This document shows, one piece after another, positions 32,969 through 44,700 of a stretch of DNA of 64,000 nt (its first letter is position 1; each line of letters starts with the position of its first letter). The position numbers were made by a program, and so were the translations under genes. The notes under the pieces are model-generated. The model worked only from the letters and a program-made list of their open reading frames with translations, did no database searches and had not been told where the DNA came from. The DNA lies in NCBI GenBank assembly GCA_947579605.1, contig OX388325.1:5637572-5701571 (forward strand), in the 5' to 3' direction. The stretch comes from Athripsodes cinereus. Its lineage: Eukaryota > Arthropoda > Insecta > Trichoptera > Leptoceridae.

Positions 32969-33575
32969 TACACCGTTATAGCATATCTCACAACTGGGGT
33001 GGCAAGCAGAGCAGCTGCATGTAATAAACTTCCAAGGTGTCCTCTTTGTTCCAACAAAAAATTAAAACAATCAGGATGGATGGGACATTAGTCTCTTCAA
33101 TTCGGTGAATTTCTGCTATAGGTTATCCAATAGCATCCAGTTAGAAAATGTACCTATATTGATGATCCATACCGTTGATATATACCCATCGTTGTATTTA
33201 TTTTAATTATCTTTCACTGTACACTGTTACAAGATATCGTGGAGCATTCGGATATGAACTAGGGGAGGGGTACAGATTAAACTTAATTATGATTTATTTT
33301 CTGCATAGTTGAATTTCATGACATAATTATGCATTTATGTACATAAATAATATGGCATTCACTGGGCGAGATTCATTCCCTTGTCCCAATATTGCCATCT
33401 GAGCACTTCTATAATATCTTGTAACGGTATACAGTGAATGATAATAATAATAAAAAATACAACTATGATCATCAATTTATATCTTCTCTTAATGGGTACT
33501 ACTGGATAACTTATTATAGAAATTAACCTTTAATTCTATGTACGTACCACAATTCATGTCCTTATTTGATCCATA
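32969..33575. other. Intergenic DNA with relics of a dispersed repeat
   Basis: Around 32,985-33,110 diverged words of the repeat at 18,225-18,440 appear inverted. No gene was seen. Confidence 0.3.
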
Positions 33576-33680
33576 TAGGTGTTTCTTGGTCCGCATTTAC
33601 ATTTTGTGCCTATTGTCTTGCCCTTCTCCATGGTGATGAGCACACCTGGGTGCCTGTTGTTATGGCCAATCCAGTTGAGT
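33576..33680 (-). mobile_element. LINE fragment (family M)
   Basis: The plus-strand string GGTGATGAGCACACCTGGGT and the following TTATGGCCAATCCAGTTGAG parallel the antisense LINE at 55,190-55,262. About 100 bp survive. Confidence 0.5.
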
Positions 33681-34530
33681 CGTTGTTGAACAATAATGTA
33701 GTTTTGAAATAATATTTTTCACTCATCTTCTTATAGCCCGCTAGACTTGATTCAGAGGGGGTGCGAATCCATGTTTTTGCGTCGTCTGTTACAGGATGGA
33801 GGCCTTGTATATCTCCAATGAATGAGAATATAGGACAGTAGTCAGATAAACAACACATACACTGTTCACGACATAATTCCACAATGCATTATTCGTTTTA
33901 AAACTAGTCTCACAGTAAAACTTCAAAACAAGGGACTCAGACAAAACTAACAATCAACACCAAATTTTATTTGCGTAAAAAACACAGCAAGATAGAAAAA
34001 AAGTATTAGAAATATACTAAAATAAATATTATTCTAAAAAACAAACAAACTTGCGTTGTAAAAAGATGGAAAAACTATGGAAAAAGACTTTTAGATTGCT
34101 AAAATGCACCTCCACAGCAATCTTAAGTTTTGACAGTTGTTAGATTGTGTTTTAAGACGTCTATTAAGATTTGACCTTGGCAATGTTGTGTCAAGAGTAC
34201 CGATTTCATACAAATGTTAAGATCGTAACGAATTTTTAAGACATCATACTAGATCTGTCTAAAAGGTCTAGAAGGTCGTTTTGGCCATTCCACTTGAACC
34301 GTCACCAGACTAACTCGGGCTTGCGAAATCCTCTGCAAAGGATGATGAAAAACTACAACAACAAATTTAAGGATGTCGACATGTTCTGCAGTAGTTCTCA
34401 TACTTTTAAAAGGTGTATCTTAAGATTACTTGAGCCGTAACAATCTCGTTCCCCTCTCCTCTCTCTCTTTTTTCCAAATATTACAAATCATTTTTGAATA
34501 AGCGATCCATTCTTCTAATAACTAATATTG
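33681..34530. other. Gene-free stretch with diverged repeats
   Basis: The piece around 34,080-34,270 has repeated TTAAGA/AGATTG words. Similar words occur at 21,890-22,030 and 34,900-34,990, suggesting an old MITE, but no ends could be set. Confidence 0.3.
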
Positions 34531-34539
34531 TATTCTTTT

Positions 34540-34885
34540 GATCTTTAGTGTGTAAGTTTGACTTTATTTTTGTAATTGAAATTCTTATATATACATCTGG
34601 GTGTGCTTGGGCCTCTTTCTTCCTGGGATCTTGTCTGTCTGGCTCTTCCTGTCGTGTCTGGGGGGCCTCCCGGAGCTTTCGGGTTCTGGAGTTTCATTGG
34701 ATGCTTCGGGGGTGCTGGTGTGGGCTTGGGCTGGGGGGAGGGTGGTCCGAGTAAAACTATATTTATGCCTGTAATAGGGCACAGCATTGACAAATTTTAT
34801 TTTATTTTTCTTTTCATTGTTTCTGTTTTTCAATCTGTATGTTGTGCCTGTTGGCGTATGATTGTGAATTAAATAAATAAATAAT
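34540..34885 (+). mobile_element. GC-rich island followed by a LINE-like A-rich tail
   Basis: 34,600-34,745 is markedly GC-rich for this window, then the base composition falls and the segment ends in AATTAAATAAATAAATAATAA. All three forward frames and the reverse are partly open only because stops are rare in GC-rich DNA. A truncated LINE 3' end is the best guess; the ORFs are not credible genes. Confidence 0.4.
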
Positions 34886-35103
34886 AAAATAAATAAAAGT
34901 TAAGATTTAGACCGTGTTCAAAAGTACCAATTCGCCATTTTAAGATGCAAACAAGATTAGATCGCATTTAGATTGTGTCGGGAGTAGGGCTGCAGCATTT
35001 ACAATAGGAATAAGTAATTTACAAGTTCAATATTTGATTTACATCGCCAATTATAGTATCTTAAATATATTCATTATTATGTAGTACAAAAAAAAACAAT
35101 ATA

Positions 35104-35269
35104 ACGTCGTTGGATCAATGAAACCTCTTATGTGTCAATTTTTTTCGAAGATGAGATATTGGTACCAAATTGTTCGGGCCGACGAGACGAATCGTTTGAT
35201 ACCAATATCTCATATTCGAAAAAAATTGACACATAAGATGTTTCATTGATCCAACGACGATAAGTAAGT
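35104..35269. mobile_element. 165-bp hairpin MITE
   Basis: CGTCGTTGGATCAATGAAAC at 35,105 is matched by its reverse complement ending at about 35,262. The arms run about 68 bp with a short loop around TTCGGGCCGACGAGACG. ATAA lies on both sides, a possible 4-bp duplication. Confidence 0.75.
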
Positions 35270-35938
35270 ACACAATAGGTGGGGAAGAGAAGGAAGAAAG
35301 AAAGAAAAGAAAAATAACAAATAAGTTAATAGGAGGTGAGAGAGAGAGAAGGAAGAAAGAAAAGAATAATTATAAGGCATATTCAGTACAATAACAACAC
35401 CACAATACTATTTATATGTACCTACACTGTACTATATCATCGCATACCTATAGCTATATCTACACTATACTATACGACAGCACTCAGCCATACTAAGTAT
35501 ACACAGTTCCACAGTATAAATAATCAAACAATTAAATACCTCAGCGCAATGTACCTACTCAGCCACCATTAGGTGACAATAATTTATTTTATTAAATAAA
35601 ATCTGCCTTTTTTTAAAAAAAAAAAAAAACAACAATATACATACAATACACAGTACCTATAAAAATACAACACTATACATTGTTACAACCGTCTAGATCC
35701 AAAAGCTGATATCTGCTTCAGGTTATGTTGTATGTAGTTTGACGTATTTTCGTATATAAATAATTAAACAAATTCAAAAATGAAAAATAACACTTAAAAT
35801 AAATTAATCGCATCGGCTATTCGTCAGTAACAGGAATTACTGTCACTGTCAAATAATGACAGTTTTGACCTTGAAGTATTTTACAGTAAATTATGTAAAC
35901 AAAACGGCATGGTTTTGACGTCTGTCAATTCAGTGGCT
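35270..35938. other. Purine-rich tract and AT-rich DNA
   Basis: 35,281-35,365 is a polypurine (GA-rich) tract. CTATACTATAC-type words and an A run at 35,617-35,629 follow. The 78-residue open frame is incidental. Confidence 0.3.
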
Positions 35939-35939
35939 A

Positions 35940-36216
35940 TAGACCATTAAAGGTCACGTGGTCTTGTCTATGGATTTGCTTTTGCTTGGGGGGCAAACAG
36001 TCAGATTGCGCAAATCATCCTTGTAGGATGTAATGCCATAAGAGAAAAAAAAGAAAGTCAGACGACAAAATAATAAGAAAATCGACACTGACAGTTTTTT
36101 TGATTATTAGGTATTCTTTAGGCGTTCCACCTAATATTACACCGTAATCGTCTGTTGTGTTGGGATGCCTGATGCCCCTCAATGATTTTTCTGTGACGTC
36201 ATCCTTTAATGGTCTA
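35940..36216. mobile_element. Tc1/mariner-like MITE with TA TSD
   Basis: Termini TAGACCATTAAAGGT and CCTTTAATGGTCTA are inverted repeats, flanked by TA at 35,938-35,939 and 36,217-36,218. The interior (277 bp) lacks coding capacity; it holds a TGACGTCA octamer near its right end. Confidence 0.65.
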
Positions 36217-36292
36217 TACGTAAGGAATTTTATGCAAAGATAAACAAAGCCACGCTGTTTTGATGTCTGTCAATATTGGCAGCAGTGTGACC

Positions 36293-36786
36293 AGATTTGG
36301 TAGTTTCCTACTTTTTTGGTAGTTTTTGAGGCATTTGCAAGAATGTTTAGTAGTATTTTGGCAGTTTTTGTATTAAGTCGGCAAATTATCGGGTACTTGG
36401 GAAAAGTACCCGATACTTACTGATCGAAAATAATTGTCGGTACAAATACGGGATACATTTTAGAAAAAGGTACTGCGAGAAAATATTGTTGAAGAAAACC
36501 GAGGAGTTTTTGAAATACTTCAAATTCCTATACCATTTTGAAAATTCGGCGACGGGAGGGGGGTAGAAATTTAAGCAAATAACTTTTTTTCAATAGTCGG
36601 TATGAAAGTATCCGAAAAGTAACAACAGTCGGTACAAATACCCGGTAAAAAGGTACTATGCTAAAATATTGTTTAACAAAACCGAGGAGTTCTTGAAATA
36701 CTTCAAATTCCTATACCATTTTAAGAATTTAGTAGTTTTTGACTTCCCCATTTAGTAGTTTTTGAAAATAAAATCTGGTCACACTG
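36293..36786. mobile_element. hAT-type MITE with 8-bp TSD
   Basis: The ends CAGTGTGACCAGATTT and AAATCTGGTCACACTG are perfect inverted repeats of the hAT kind. ATTGGCAG at 36,285-36,292 and 36,787-36,794 is a perfect 8-bp TSD. The 494-bp interior contains two tandem diverged copies of a block with AAAACCGAGGAGTT and CAAATTCCTATACCATTTT, also seen in the element at 41,496. Confidence 0.9.
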
Positions 36787-36794
36787 ATTGGCAG

Positions 36795-37030
36795 TCGTAA
36801 ATGTGCGGCCCGGCCGCACAACAATATACTTCAAATATGGAACATTTGATAACTTAACTTCACCTTTAAACTTCCACCCCCCCCCCCCCCTCGTCGTTAA
36901 ATTTTCAAAATGGTTTAGGAATTTGAAATGTTTCAAAACTCCTCGGTTTTCTTTTAGAGTATTTTCTCAAAATACCTCTTTCAAAAAAGTATCGGATACT
37001 TATACCGACTTTTATTAAAAAAAGTGTGTA
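36795..37030. repeat. Inverted relative of the CCGAGGAGTT block
   Basis: Contains a poly-C run (36,877-36,890) and the antisense words AGGAATTTGAAATG and AAACTCCTCGGTTTTC, then CCTCTTTC and GTATCGGATACTT. It is homologous to internal parts of the hAT MITEs at 36,293 and 41,496. Ends unknown. Confidence 0.5.
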
Positions 37031-37209
37031 ATAGATATTTTGCAATTTCTCTATGGAAAAGTTCACCATAGATAAATTTTATAATTTCTTTTTTTTTTCT
37101 ATGTAATTACGGACAAATAGCCTTTGCCTAAATTAATATAGCTCTCGACTGCATTATAATTTTGTACATGATTCTGACATTCAATACAAATTCATAGAGA
37201 ATTAAACAA

Positions 37210-37395
37210 ATAATAAGATAAAACTTGTTTATGGTCGTTTCAGTGAAAGGACCTTTCATCAAAATTATGACGAGTGGTAATCCTCTTTCCTCCGTCGTCG
37301 CTAGTGATCACTGGCGATGAAACGCCTGTTCACACCTGTTCATCTTGGAGGATCATCCGGAGTGATCACTGAAAGTGAACAAATGTGAACGACCT
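37210..37395. repeat. Family C repeat, inverted copy
   Basis: TTATGGTCGTTTCAGTG, GTGATCACTGG, GTTCATCTTGGAGGATCATC and AAAGTGAACAAATG match 6575-6735 in reverse orientation. Confidence 0.6.
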
Positions 37396-37405
37396 TTAAG
37401 ACATT

Positions 37406-38792
37406 AGGGAACTTGCACATATTTTTTTTATTCTTTAGAATCATAAATAAAGTAATCAGTAACACATATCAGTAATTTTTTTTTCGATACGTTGCTTAAT
37501 TTCTGTTTTATAGCATTTTGAAATTTCGATTTTTGAATTTCCGCGAAAACGCCACATCTAAAAGCGCCATTTTGATGACGTCATATGTCCCTTCGATCTC
37601 TCTGTCTACAAATGCTTAGTACATTTCGTAGTATATATCTATTAGTTTGACGAGGTTATTTACTGTTGTGGTTTGGGTTTGAACGCTTTTTTTGCCAAAA
37701 ACTTCAAGATGATTAAATTTTTACGTATAAACATACATCAGTTCTTATTTTTTAATTTAGTTATAATGACGGAAAACGATTTTCTCAAGGGGCGATCGGA
37801 TATTATTTATCATGCATATAATAATAAGCCCGCCGGTAGGCGCTATAGCTTTGTCTTATAATATTATTACTAATTTGTAAATGCAATACAACATTGTGTA
37901 ATAATTACATAATTATATTCAATGGCAATTATTATCAATTTTCCATCATTCTTAGGTCTGATTAGTGATTACAGGTTCAAAATACGCCATTACTTTTCTG
38001 TACTGGGTGCATGATCGAAGTGAAGATCCTGCTAAAAAAATCTGTCCAATGTTATTGGAAAAAATCAAAGTTGGCTGAAGTTAGCACAGAAGTTAAATTT
38101 ATAACTTGTGCTGAATTGAGTCATCGATCATCTACAAATATATCCACACCGAGTGAGTTTCTGACAGCCATTGTGTCAAAACCAAAAGATTTTTATTGTA
38201 AATCAGATAGTATTTTAAGGATATAGTAACAAATGTCGACACCATAAGCATCCACTACTTAATAGATGTGTTCATTACCTAATAACAATATTTATACTGC
38301 GAATGATTTTGTTTGTTTTGTGATTGGACGATAGATATGGAAAGCTGCAAAGAAGTCGCTGAACTTACAGTACAGTATCTAGCTAACAATATCGGCATGC
38401 GTAGAAATAATTTATTCGGTGTCGTATAAGTTATATTTGTACACCCTGGACTACGCAATATTTGTATGATCTTTTTGGAAACATTTTGTATCAATCCAAG
38501 ATATATTTACCTACTTCGAAAATGTTAAAAACCGGACTCAAATACCAAGCGATTGTTAATCCCATACATTACGATAAACAACAAAACATCACTCAGGACA
38601 TGTGACGTCACAAATGCAATAACCAGCAATATGGCGTTCAAACAGCGGGCGAAAAAGTGTGATTTTATTTATTAAAATAATAAATGAAAAATAATTATTT
38701 TTGAGTTTTAATCAAAATATAATCGATATATAGCCTTTTTTCTACCTAATTAATGCATTTCACAAAATATTCCTCTCGAGTGCAAGTTCCCT
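37406..38792. mobile_element. TIR element with GGGAACTTGCAC ends
   Basis: GGGAACTTGCAC at the left and GTGCAAGTTCCC at the right are perfect 12-bp inverted repeats. The subterminal parts both carry a TGACGTCA octamer (near 37,575 and 38,602) and GGCGTT/AACGCC words, as in MITE family A (ends GGGCCACTTGCAG), suggesting one superfamily. The flanking triplets TTA and TTT could be a mutated 3-bp TWA site. The interior has short open frames only. Confidence 0.6.
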
Positions 38793-39579
38793 TTTCTACT
38801 TGTTGAGTTATGGAACTGGACCGTCGAAATATTATTCTATTCGAATTGTTGACGAAGACAACGCACTGAAAAATGAGTTGAGTACAAATGTTCTGTGAAG
38901 TCCTGGGTCTCTCACTCCAGTACCGATCTTAATTTTAAAGGTGTTCATAAAACATTACGAAACTATCACAGATAGACAAGACATCCAAAATCTTCAATTC
39001 AGCAGTAAAGAACAACTTGTACAACATTTGACATTTTCTATTCAGCAATGAGGTATATTATCACCTCATCATCAAAATTACTATTTTTGGACAATGTGTA
39101 TGCTCTTTTCACACATCCGGTGGTTACCCAATTAGTGAGTAATGTCATGATTGGCAATATTCCAAATAAAACAGGATGTGTGTATCACACTTAAGAAAAC
39201 TTTAATCTATGGCGGAATGAAATTTTGACAGTGACATTGACAGCTGTTGTCAAACACGTTATGTTGTATTCTTTTGTCAATATTTTTGTAATATGCGTTT
39301 ATTATAGACGATATTTTCCTTTGTAATCTCAAAAAAGTGTTGATATCATGTTTATATCAAGTTCACAATGTTAATAACCTACTAATTCGTTGTGTTTTAT
39401 CAGCATATCGATGTGCACACGAATGAACAAGTTTCGCTGAACATTGACGTTCAAATATTTTATGCACATTCTTCTTTCGGCATGAAAATTTGTCAGTCAG
39501 TTTTGTAAGTCTGCTAAAAAAGTCAATCTGGAATCCTTGACTCGACTTGGTATACTGTAACATTATATAAATATTCAAC
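38793..39579. other. Upstream region of the 9-finger gene
   Basis: About 790 bp between a TIR element and the zinc-finger start codon. It contains relics of a dispersed repeat (38,985-39,170). A promoter would be expected within the last few hundred bases, but I cannot mark elements with confidence; TATATAAATATT at 39,565-39,576 is too close to the ATG to be a useful TATA call. Confidence 0.3.
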
Positions 39580-40815
39580 ATGGATACAGCAAGTGCCATT
39601 TTACTAAACAATGTCGACAACAGCAAATCAATGTCAATGGTTGATGTTAAAATCAAATTAGAGCCTTTAGAAGAAGAACACGAAATACCGCTGACCAATT
39701 CAAACGACAGTTACAATCAATATATGAAATTCAGATCTGAAACTGAACCAGAAATTAAAATCGAACGGGATGTAAAAAAAGAGCTCGGAGTTCAATCTGA
39801 AATGACCATTAAAATTGAATATGAGAAACCTTGCGATGAATATGAAAATGATGTAGAATCGGCGAATAACTCAATGTTATACTGCAAAACACAGACAACT
39901 TCAAATGATGATGATAAACAAGATATTTCTGATAAGTATGACGAAAGTATTCACAGTAGTAATAATTCTGATAATTCAGATATTAGTGAATGCTATAAAG
40001 AAAGTGATGATACACAACAAGCTACTGCTTCTACTTCTCTTGACAAAAGCGAAGAAAAATGTTATGAATGTGGTGTTTGTAAAAAGAAGTTTATATACTT
40101 ATCTTCTTTGACGAGGCATAACAAAGTACACAATGGTGAATTGCCTTTTGAGTGTGACATTTGTTTGAAAAAATTCTCTGTACAATCAGCTTTGAAATGG
40201 CACAGAGTCGCTCACAATGAAGAAACACCTTTTGAGTGTGATATTTGTATGAAGAAATTTAGATATTTGAACAAACTCGTTGCACATAAAAAAATTCACA
40301 GTGGTGAAAGACCTTTTCAATGCAATATATGTTCAAAAAATTTTATATATGCTTTTGCATTGAGAAGACATGAAGCATCTCATACACTAGAAAAACCTTT
40401 TGAATGTGATATATGCAAGAAGAAATTCGCTCTAAATTCGCACCTAAAAGGACATAGTCGATCACACAGTGAAGAAAGGCCTTATGAATGTGATATTTGT
40501 TCTAAAAAATTCAAAAAATTAACTGATTTGCGTAGACATAATTCGGTTCACAGTGATGAGAAACCGTTTGAATGTAATATTTGCACAAAAAAATTCAGTC
40601 TTCAGTTATATTTAAAAGATCATCTTCGCACTCATAGTGGTCAAAAACCTTTTGATTGCAAAATATGCTCGAAAAAATTTAGTCAATTGTCAACAATGAA
40701 ACGACACATGATAATTCACAGCGGGAAAAAATCTTTCGAGTGTAAAGTGTGCATGAAGAAATTCAATCGTCCATCCTCGTTAAAAAGGCATTTGCAGATT
40801 CATGAAGCAAAATAA
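39580..40815 (+). CDS. C2H2 zinc-finger protein, nine fingers
   Basis: 411 residues, single exon, ATG in a good context (AACATGG). Residues 1-162 are acidic and unstructured, with IKLEPLEEE, IKIERDVKKE and IKIEYE, which fit the SUMO-acceptor consensus psi-K-x-E. Residues 163-408 are nine C2H2 fingers of the CxxC…H-x3-H type with mostly degenerate TGEKP-type linkers (for example HSGERPFQ, HSDEKPFE). No ZAD, BTB or KRAB domain is visible. A nuclear, sequence-specific DNA-binding role, probably regulatory, is inferred from the family; the target is unknown. The stop codon overlaps AAATAAAA, which could act as the polyadenylation signal. The gene is isolated among TEs, on the strand opposite to the 12-finger genes. 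Confidence 0.85.
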   Translation: MDTASAILLNNVDNSKSMSMVDVKIKLEPLEEEHEIPLTNSNDSYNQYMKFRSETEPEIKIERDVKKELGVQSEMTIKIEYEKPCDEYENDVESANNSMLYCKTQTTSNDDDKQDISDKYDESIHSSNNSDNSDISECYKESDDTQQATASTSLDKSEEKCYECGVCKKKFIYLSSLTRHNKVHNGELPFECDICLKKFSVQSALKWHRVAHNEETPFECDICMKKFRYLNKLVAHKKIHSGERPFQCNICSKNFIYAFALRRHEASHTLEKPFECDICKKKFALNSHLKGHSRSHSEERPYECDICSKKFKKLTDLRRHNSVHSDEKPFECNICTKKFSLQLYLKDHLRTHSGQKPFDCKICSKKFSQLSTMKRHMIIHSGKKSFECKVCMKKFNRPSSLKRHLQIHEAK

Positions 40816-41487
40816 AATGGACAAAAAATATTATTGATATTCATCGTCAAATCCTTGTTGATCCATTTTTCACAAATATTTAACTATGAATACAGAAATG
40901 TTTCTATTTTCGCTGGCTACATTATTAGTTTTATCAATACGATGAATATCCAGCTGAAGAAAATTGCTCTTAAAAACTTCAATCTATTTTAAATTTCGAT
41001 GTTATTGATCGAAGGTGCACTTGTTGGAAGTCCATTTCAAGATAAATTGAAAAATAACACAGTATGCAGTCCACTTCCAAATGACTTTTATTGACTTTAC
41101 TTTCTAGTAGGTACTTTAAGTAGTAAATACTTTGCTTGCTTACTAAAAAGTTATTCACTTTTTTTTAATCGCCTGATGATGGAGTCGAGAGTCTCCGAAT
41201 ACTAGCAAGCGAAGTTAATAAAAGTGAAGCTAAGTTAAAAAAATAATAAATATTTATTTTATTTTATTTGATAATTAATAAAAGTCATTTGGAAGTTAAC
41301 TATATACTGTATTTTTTTAAATTTATCTTCAATCCGTTTAAGCCCAATACAGGTCATTATTTCAAATTTCTCAATAAGACATTGTATCTAGACAAACTGT
41401 TGTTCTCGTGTAAATCCACTTCATTCCACACTGTTGAGATGCAAAAACTCTTCGGTCCAAAATTTGTTTGTAATTTTTCTCAAATGT
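40816..41487. other. Downstream flank, AT-rich
   Basis: The stretch around 41,085-41,230 (TTACTTTCTAGTAGG…CGCCTGATGATGGAGTCG…) looks repetitive. No gene; the 76-residue frame at 41,268-41,498 has no domain signature. Confidence 0.3.
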
Positions 41488-41721
41488 ATTTAGGTTAGTG
41501 ATGTAACGAATGTCTGATTTTGGATATTCGCGAATGCGAATGCGAATATTTCATGCCGACATTCGCGAATGCGAATGCGAATGCGAATATTGACTTGAAA
41601 ATGGTATAGGAATTTGAAATATTCCAAAACTCCTCGGTTTTCTTAAAGAATATTTTCTTGCAGTACCTTTTTCCACAATGTACCGGGTAAGTATCCGGTA
41701 CTTTCACCGAATTACTGATTT

Positions 41722-44700
41722 GTTTCTTCATTTACATGGTACACAACAGATGAAAGACATATAAATATAAACATGTAAGCGACAAAAACATTCCAATAGT
41801 CTTACATCGAAACAGTGCATACTTCAGCAATAACACACAAAACAATTATAGAAAATCTTACACATAATATAGGTATTAATTCACAATACATCCAATCACC
41901 CATTCCTATTACAAATCGCTGCTCACCCAATTTCGCACACATACCTAATACATTCATTCGCACAAACACATTCACACTTCACTAATGTATGCAATAACAA
42001 CACAAAAAAACTCTTAAAAAAGAAAAATCAAAAATTTAAAAATTTAAAAAACAGTCTAAAAATTAATACTATCCCAAACACTTCACATTTTATCAAACAT
42101 ATACATTTTTTTTTATATTTATTTCATCTTATTCTACCCTCAACTCTCCTTTCTCACAAACCTGACGTAATTGGCACTTTAAAATTCTATAAACAGGGTT
42201 TCTTGAGTCTGCAATCGTTTTTGTTTTTTTTAATGTAGAACGGAAAACAAGATCTTGTTTAAGGAAGCATTCTAAAGTTAATCCTATCTAAAATATTAGG
42301 CACATCGTATTCGGACAAGCATATTTTTCTCAGGTTGCATGCATCCAGCAAAACTCTTCACAATTCCAATTTAGGCAAATCTTTAATAAATACAGGATAA
42401 TGCAATCTCTTCCTAACCAAACGAATGAATTTAGACTGAGTTCTCTCAACTTGATCGACATATTTTTTAAAATGTGGATTCCATACAGAGGAACAGTCCT
42501 CCAGCTTGGAGCGAAACAACGATAAGTACAAGTACAAATACGATTCATATAACCTAAATGACTTTGTAGATCTCAGAATAAATCCCAGTATTTTATTGTT
42601 CTCTTCTTTACTTCTTTTAAATCATGATTATGGATATTGTAAATTTATCGAATTTTGTTTCTATTTTTGGTAAAAGAGATCAGATTACACTTCTCCAGAT
42701 TCAAGTGCAAGTTATTTCTTTTACAGTACTCGTGTAGTCTTTCCAAGTCCTCGTTAAGCATTTCATAGTCAAACAATAATTGAATTTGACAGTATATTTT
42801 TAAATCGTCCGCAAATAATACGAGTAGAAGCTCTGAGTGGTCAAAGCACTTTTTTATGTTGTTTATGAATATCGTGAAAAGTAAAGGACCCAAAGAAGAC
42901 CCCTGAGGGACACCAGATGTAACACTGACACTGCCAGATGAGTAACCGTTAAGTTTAACTGTCATCAATCTATCAGAAATATATGAGTCAATCCACCTTA
43001 GTTGAAAAAAGTCGATGTTCTACTTTATCAAATGCCTTTTGAAAGCCGATATAAATGGCATCCAACTGTATACGATTGTCCATAGCTGAGAAAAAAAATC
43101 AGATTTCTTACTGTCGATCTTCCACTCATGAATCCATGCTGCTCTACAAGAAGATACGGCTTCAGGAAAAAAGTAATTTGTTCACGAACCATACCCTCAA
43201 ATATTTTTGAAATAGGTGATAGAATTAAAATTGGTCTGTAGTTACGAACGTCCGATTTGCTGCCAGATTTATGCAAAGGAATAATACTAGCCATCTTCCA
43301 TTTGCATGGAAAGCATCCTTCTTGTAAACTCCTAATTTATTTATCGTGTCGAAACCCAGAGAAAAAACCCATCAAACTGATTTCCAGTACTGCGCAAAAC
43401 GCGCAGCAGGTGGAGATGCGTCAAAAATATCCTCCATAGTGCAAGTGACAGGGCACAATGGACACTCCAACAAGTGTGGCATAGTCTGTGCTGCACCACA
43501 GTCACACGCTCCGGATTCGTCCTGTAGGAAGCCCAATCGTTCTCTATTGTCGCGGCAGTTTCCTACACCAGATCTCAGTCGATTTAGGGTTTTCCATGTC
43601 CCATAGTCTAGATTGCCTCCTGCAGCAAGGTGTTCTAATAAATGTCAGATACAATGGTTTGGTTAAATGACTTACACATCTCTTTAATAAATTGGTGCTA
43701 GACCATCAGGGCCAACTCCTTTTGTCTCATCTATACCTAATAAACGTTTATGAATATCAGATTTCAAGATATTAACCATGGATAAACATGAGTTAGTTAA
43801 AATATTTTCCAATTCTTTAGTATTAGAATCATGCAAATTATTCAGTGAAAATACAGAACCAAAAAACGTCAAAAACAAGTTTGCAATTCCCTCTGGATCG
43901 CTCGAAGTCTGGTCACCGTCACCCATTACCCTTGGATAGCCTCTAGATTCTTTAAGGGAATTCACGAATGAAAAGAAAGACTTGACATTGCCCTTAAGTG
44001 ACTTCTCAGTGTTATTAATAAAAGACCTATAATCGTGATTCTGCGACAACTTCAACTGAGCTCTTAGTTGAAAAAATAAATTGTAGTCAGAATCATTACG
44101 GTTCATCTTCAACTTACGCCAAGCCTTAGACTTCTCTTAAACGATAACAGAATTCTATTAGAGAACCATTTGGGAAAATTATTAGGTGACACCCTCTTCA
44201 TATGTAGGTGTATGCTTCTCAATTATTGGCAAAACATAACCATAAAAAGATTCAATCATCTTATTCACCGGTCCGTTTCCCAAAACACTGACCCAATCAA
44301 CACTTTGTAGTTCAAAATTTATTTCCGAAAAGTTTGACTTAAAGTATATTAATTTCTGGATCATATTTTGAGACAAATCCTCAGCAATTTCAAACTCATA
44401 ATCTATCAACAGTGAAGGATAGTGTGAATCCTTACCAACCAGTGGAGAGTCACATCTGGTAACAGAACACGGAATAGTTGAAAGAACTAAATCCAAGATA
44501 ACTTGATAGCTGTTATAAACTCCGTTAGACTGAAACATATTGAGAAAAGATATAGATTCTATCAAATACTGCGCAACAGGACACGAATAAGAATACGGAA
44601 CAAAGATTGAATCAACATCGGGGTCTTTTTTCCATTGGATTGTTGGGATATTGGAATCTCCAATAAGACAAATATCCGTTTTGCCGTAATAGCTGATTAA

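Noticed and set aside
34545..34872. Four overlapping Gly/Pro-rich frames on both strands
   Set aside because: All arise from one GC-rich block where stop codons are rare. No domain and mutually exclusive.
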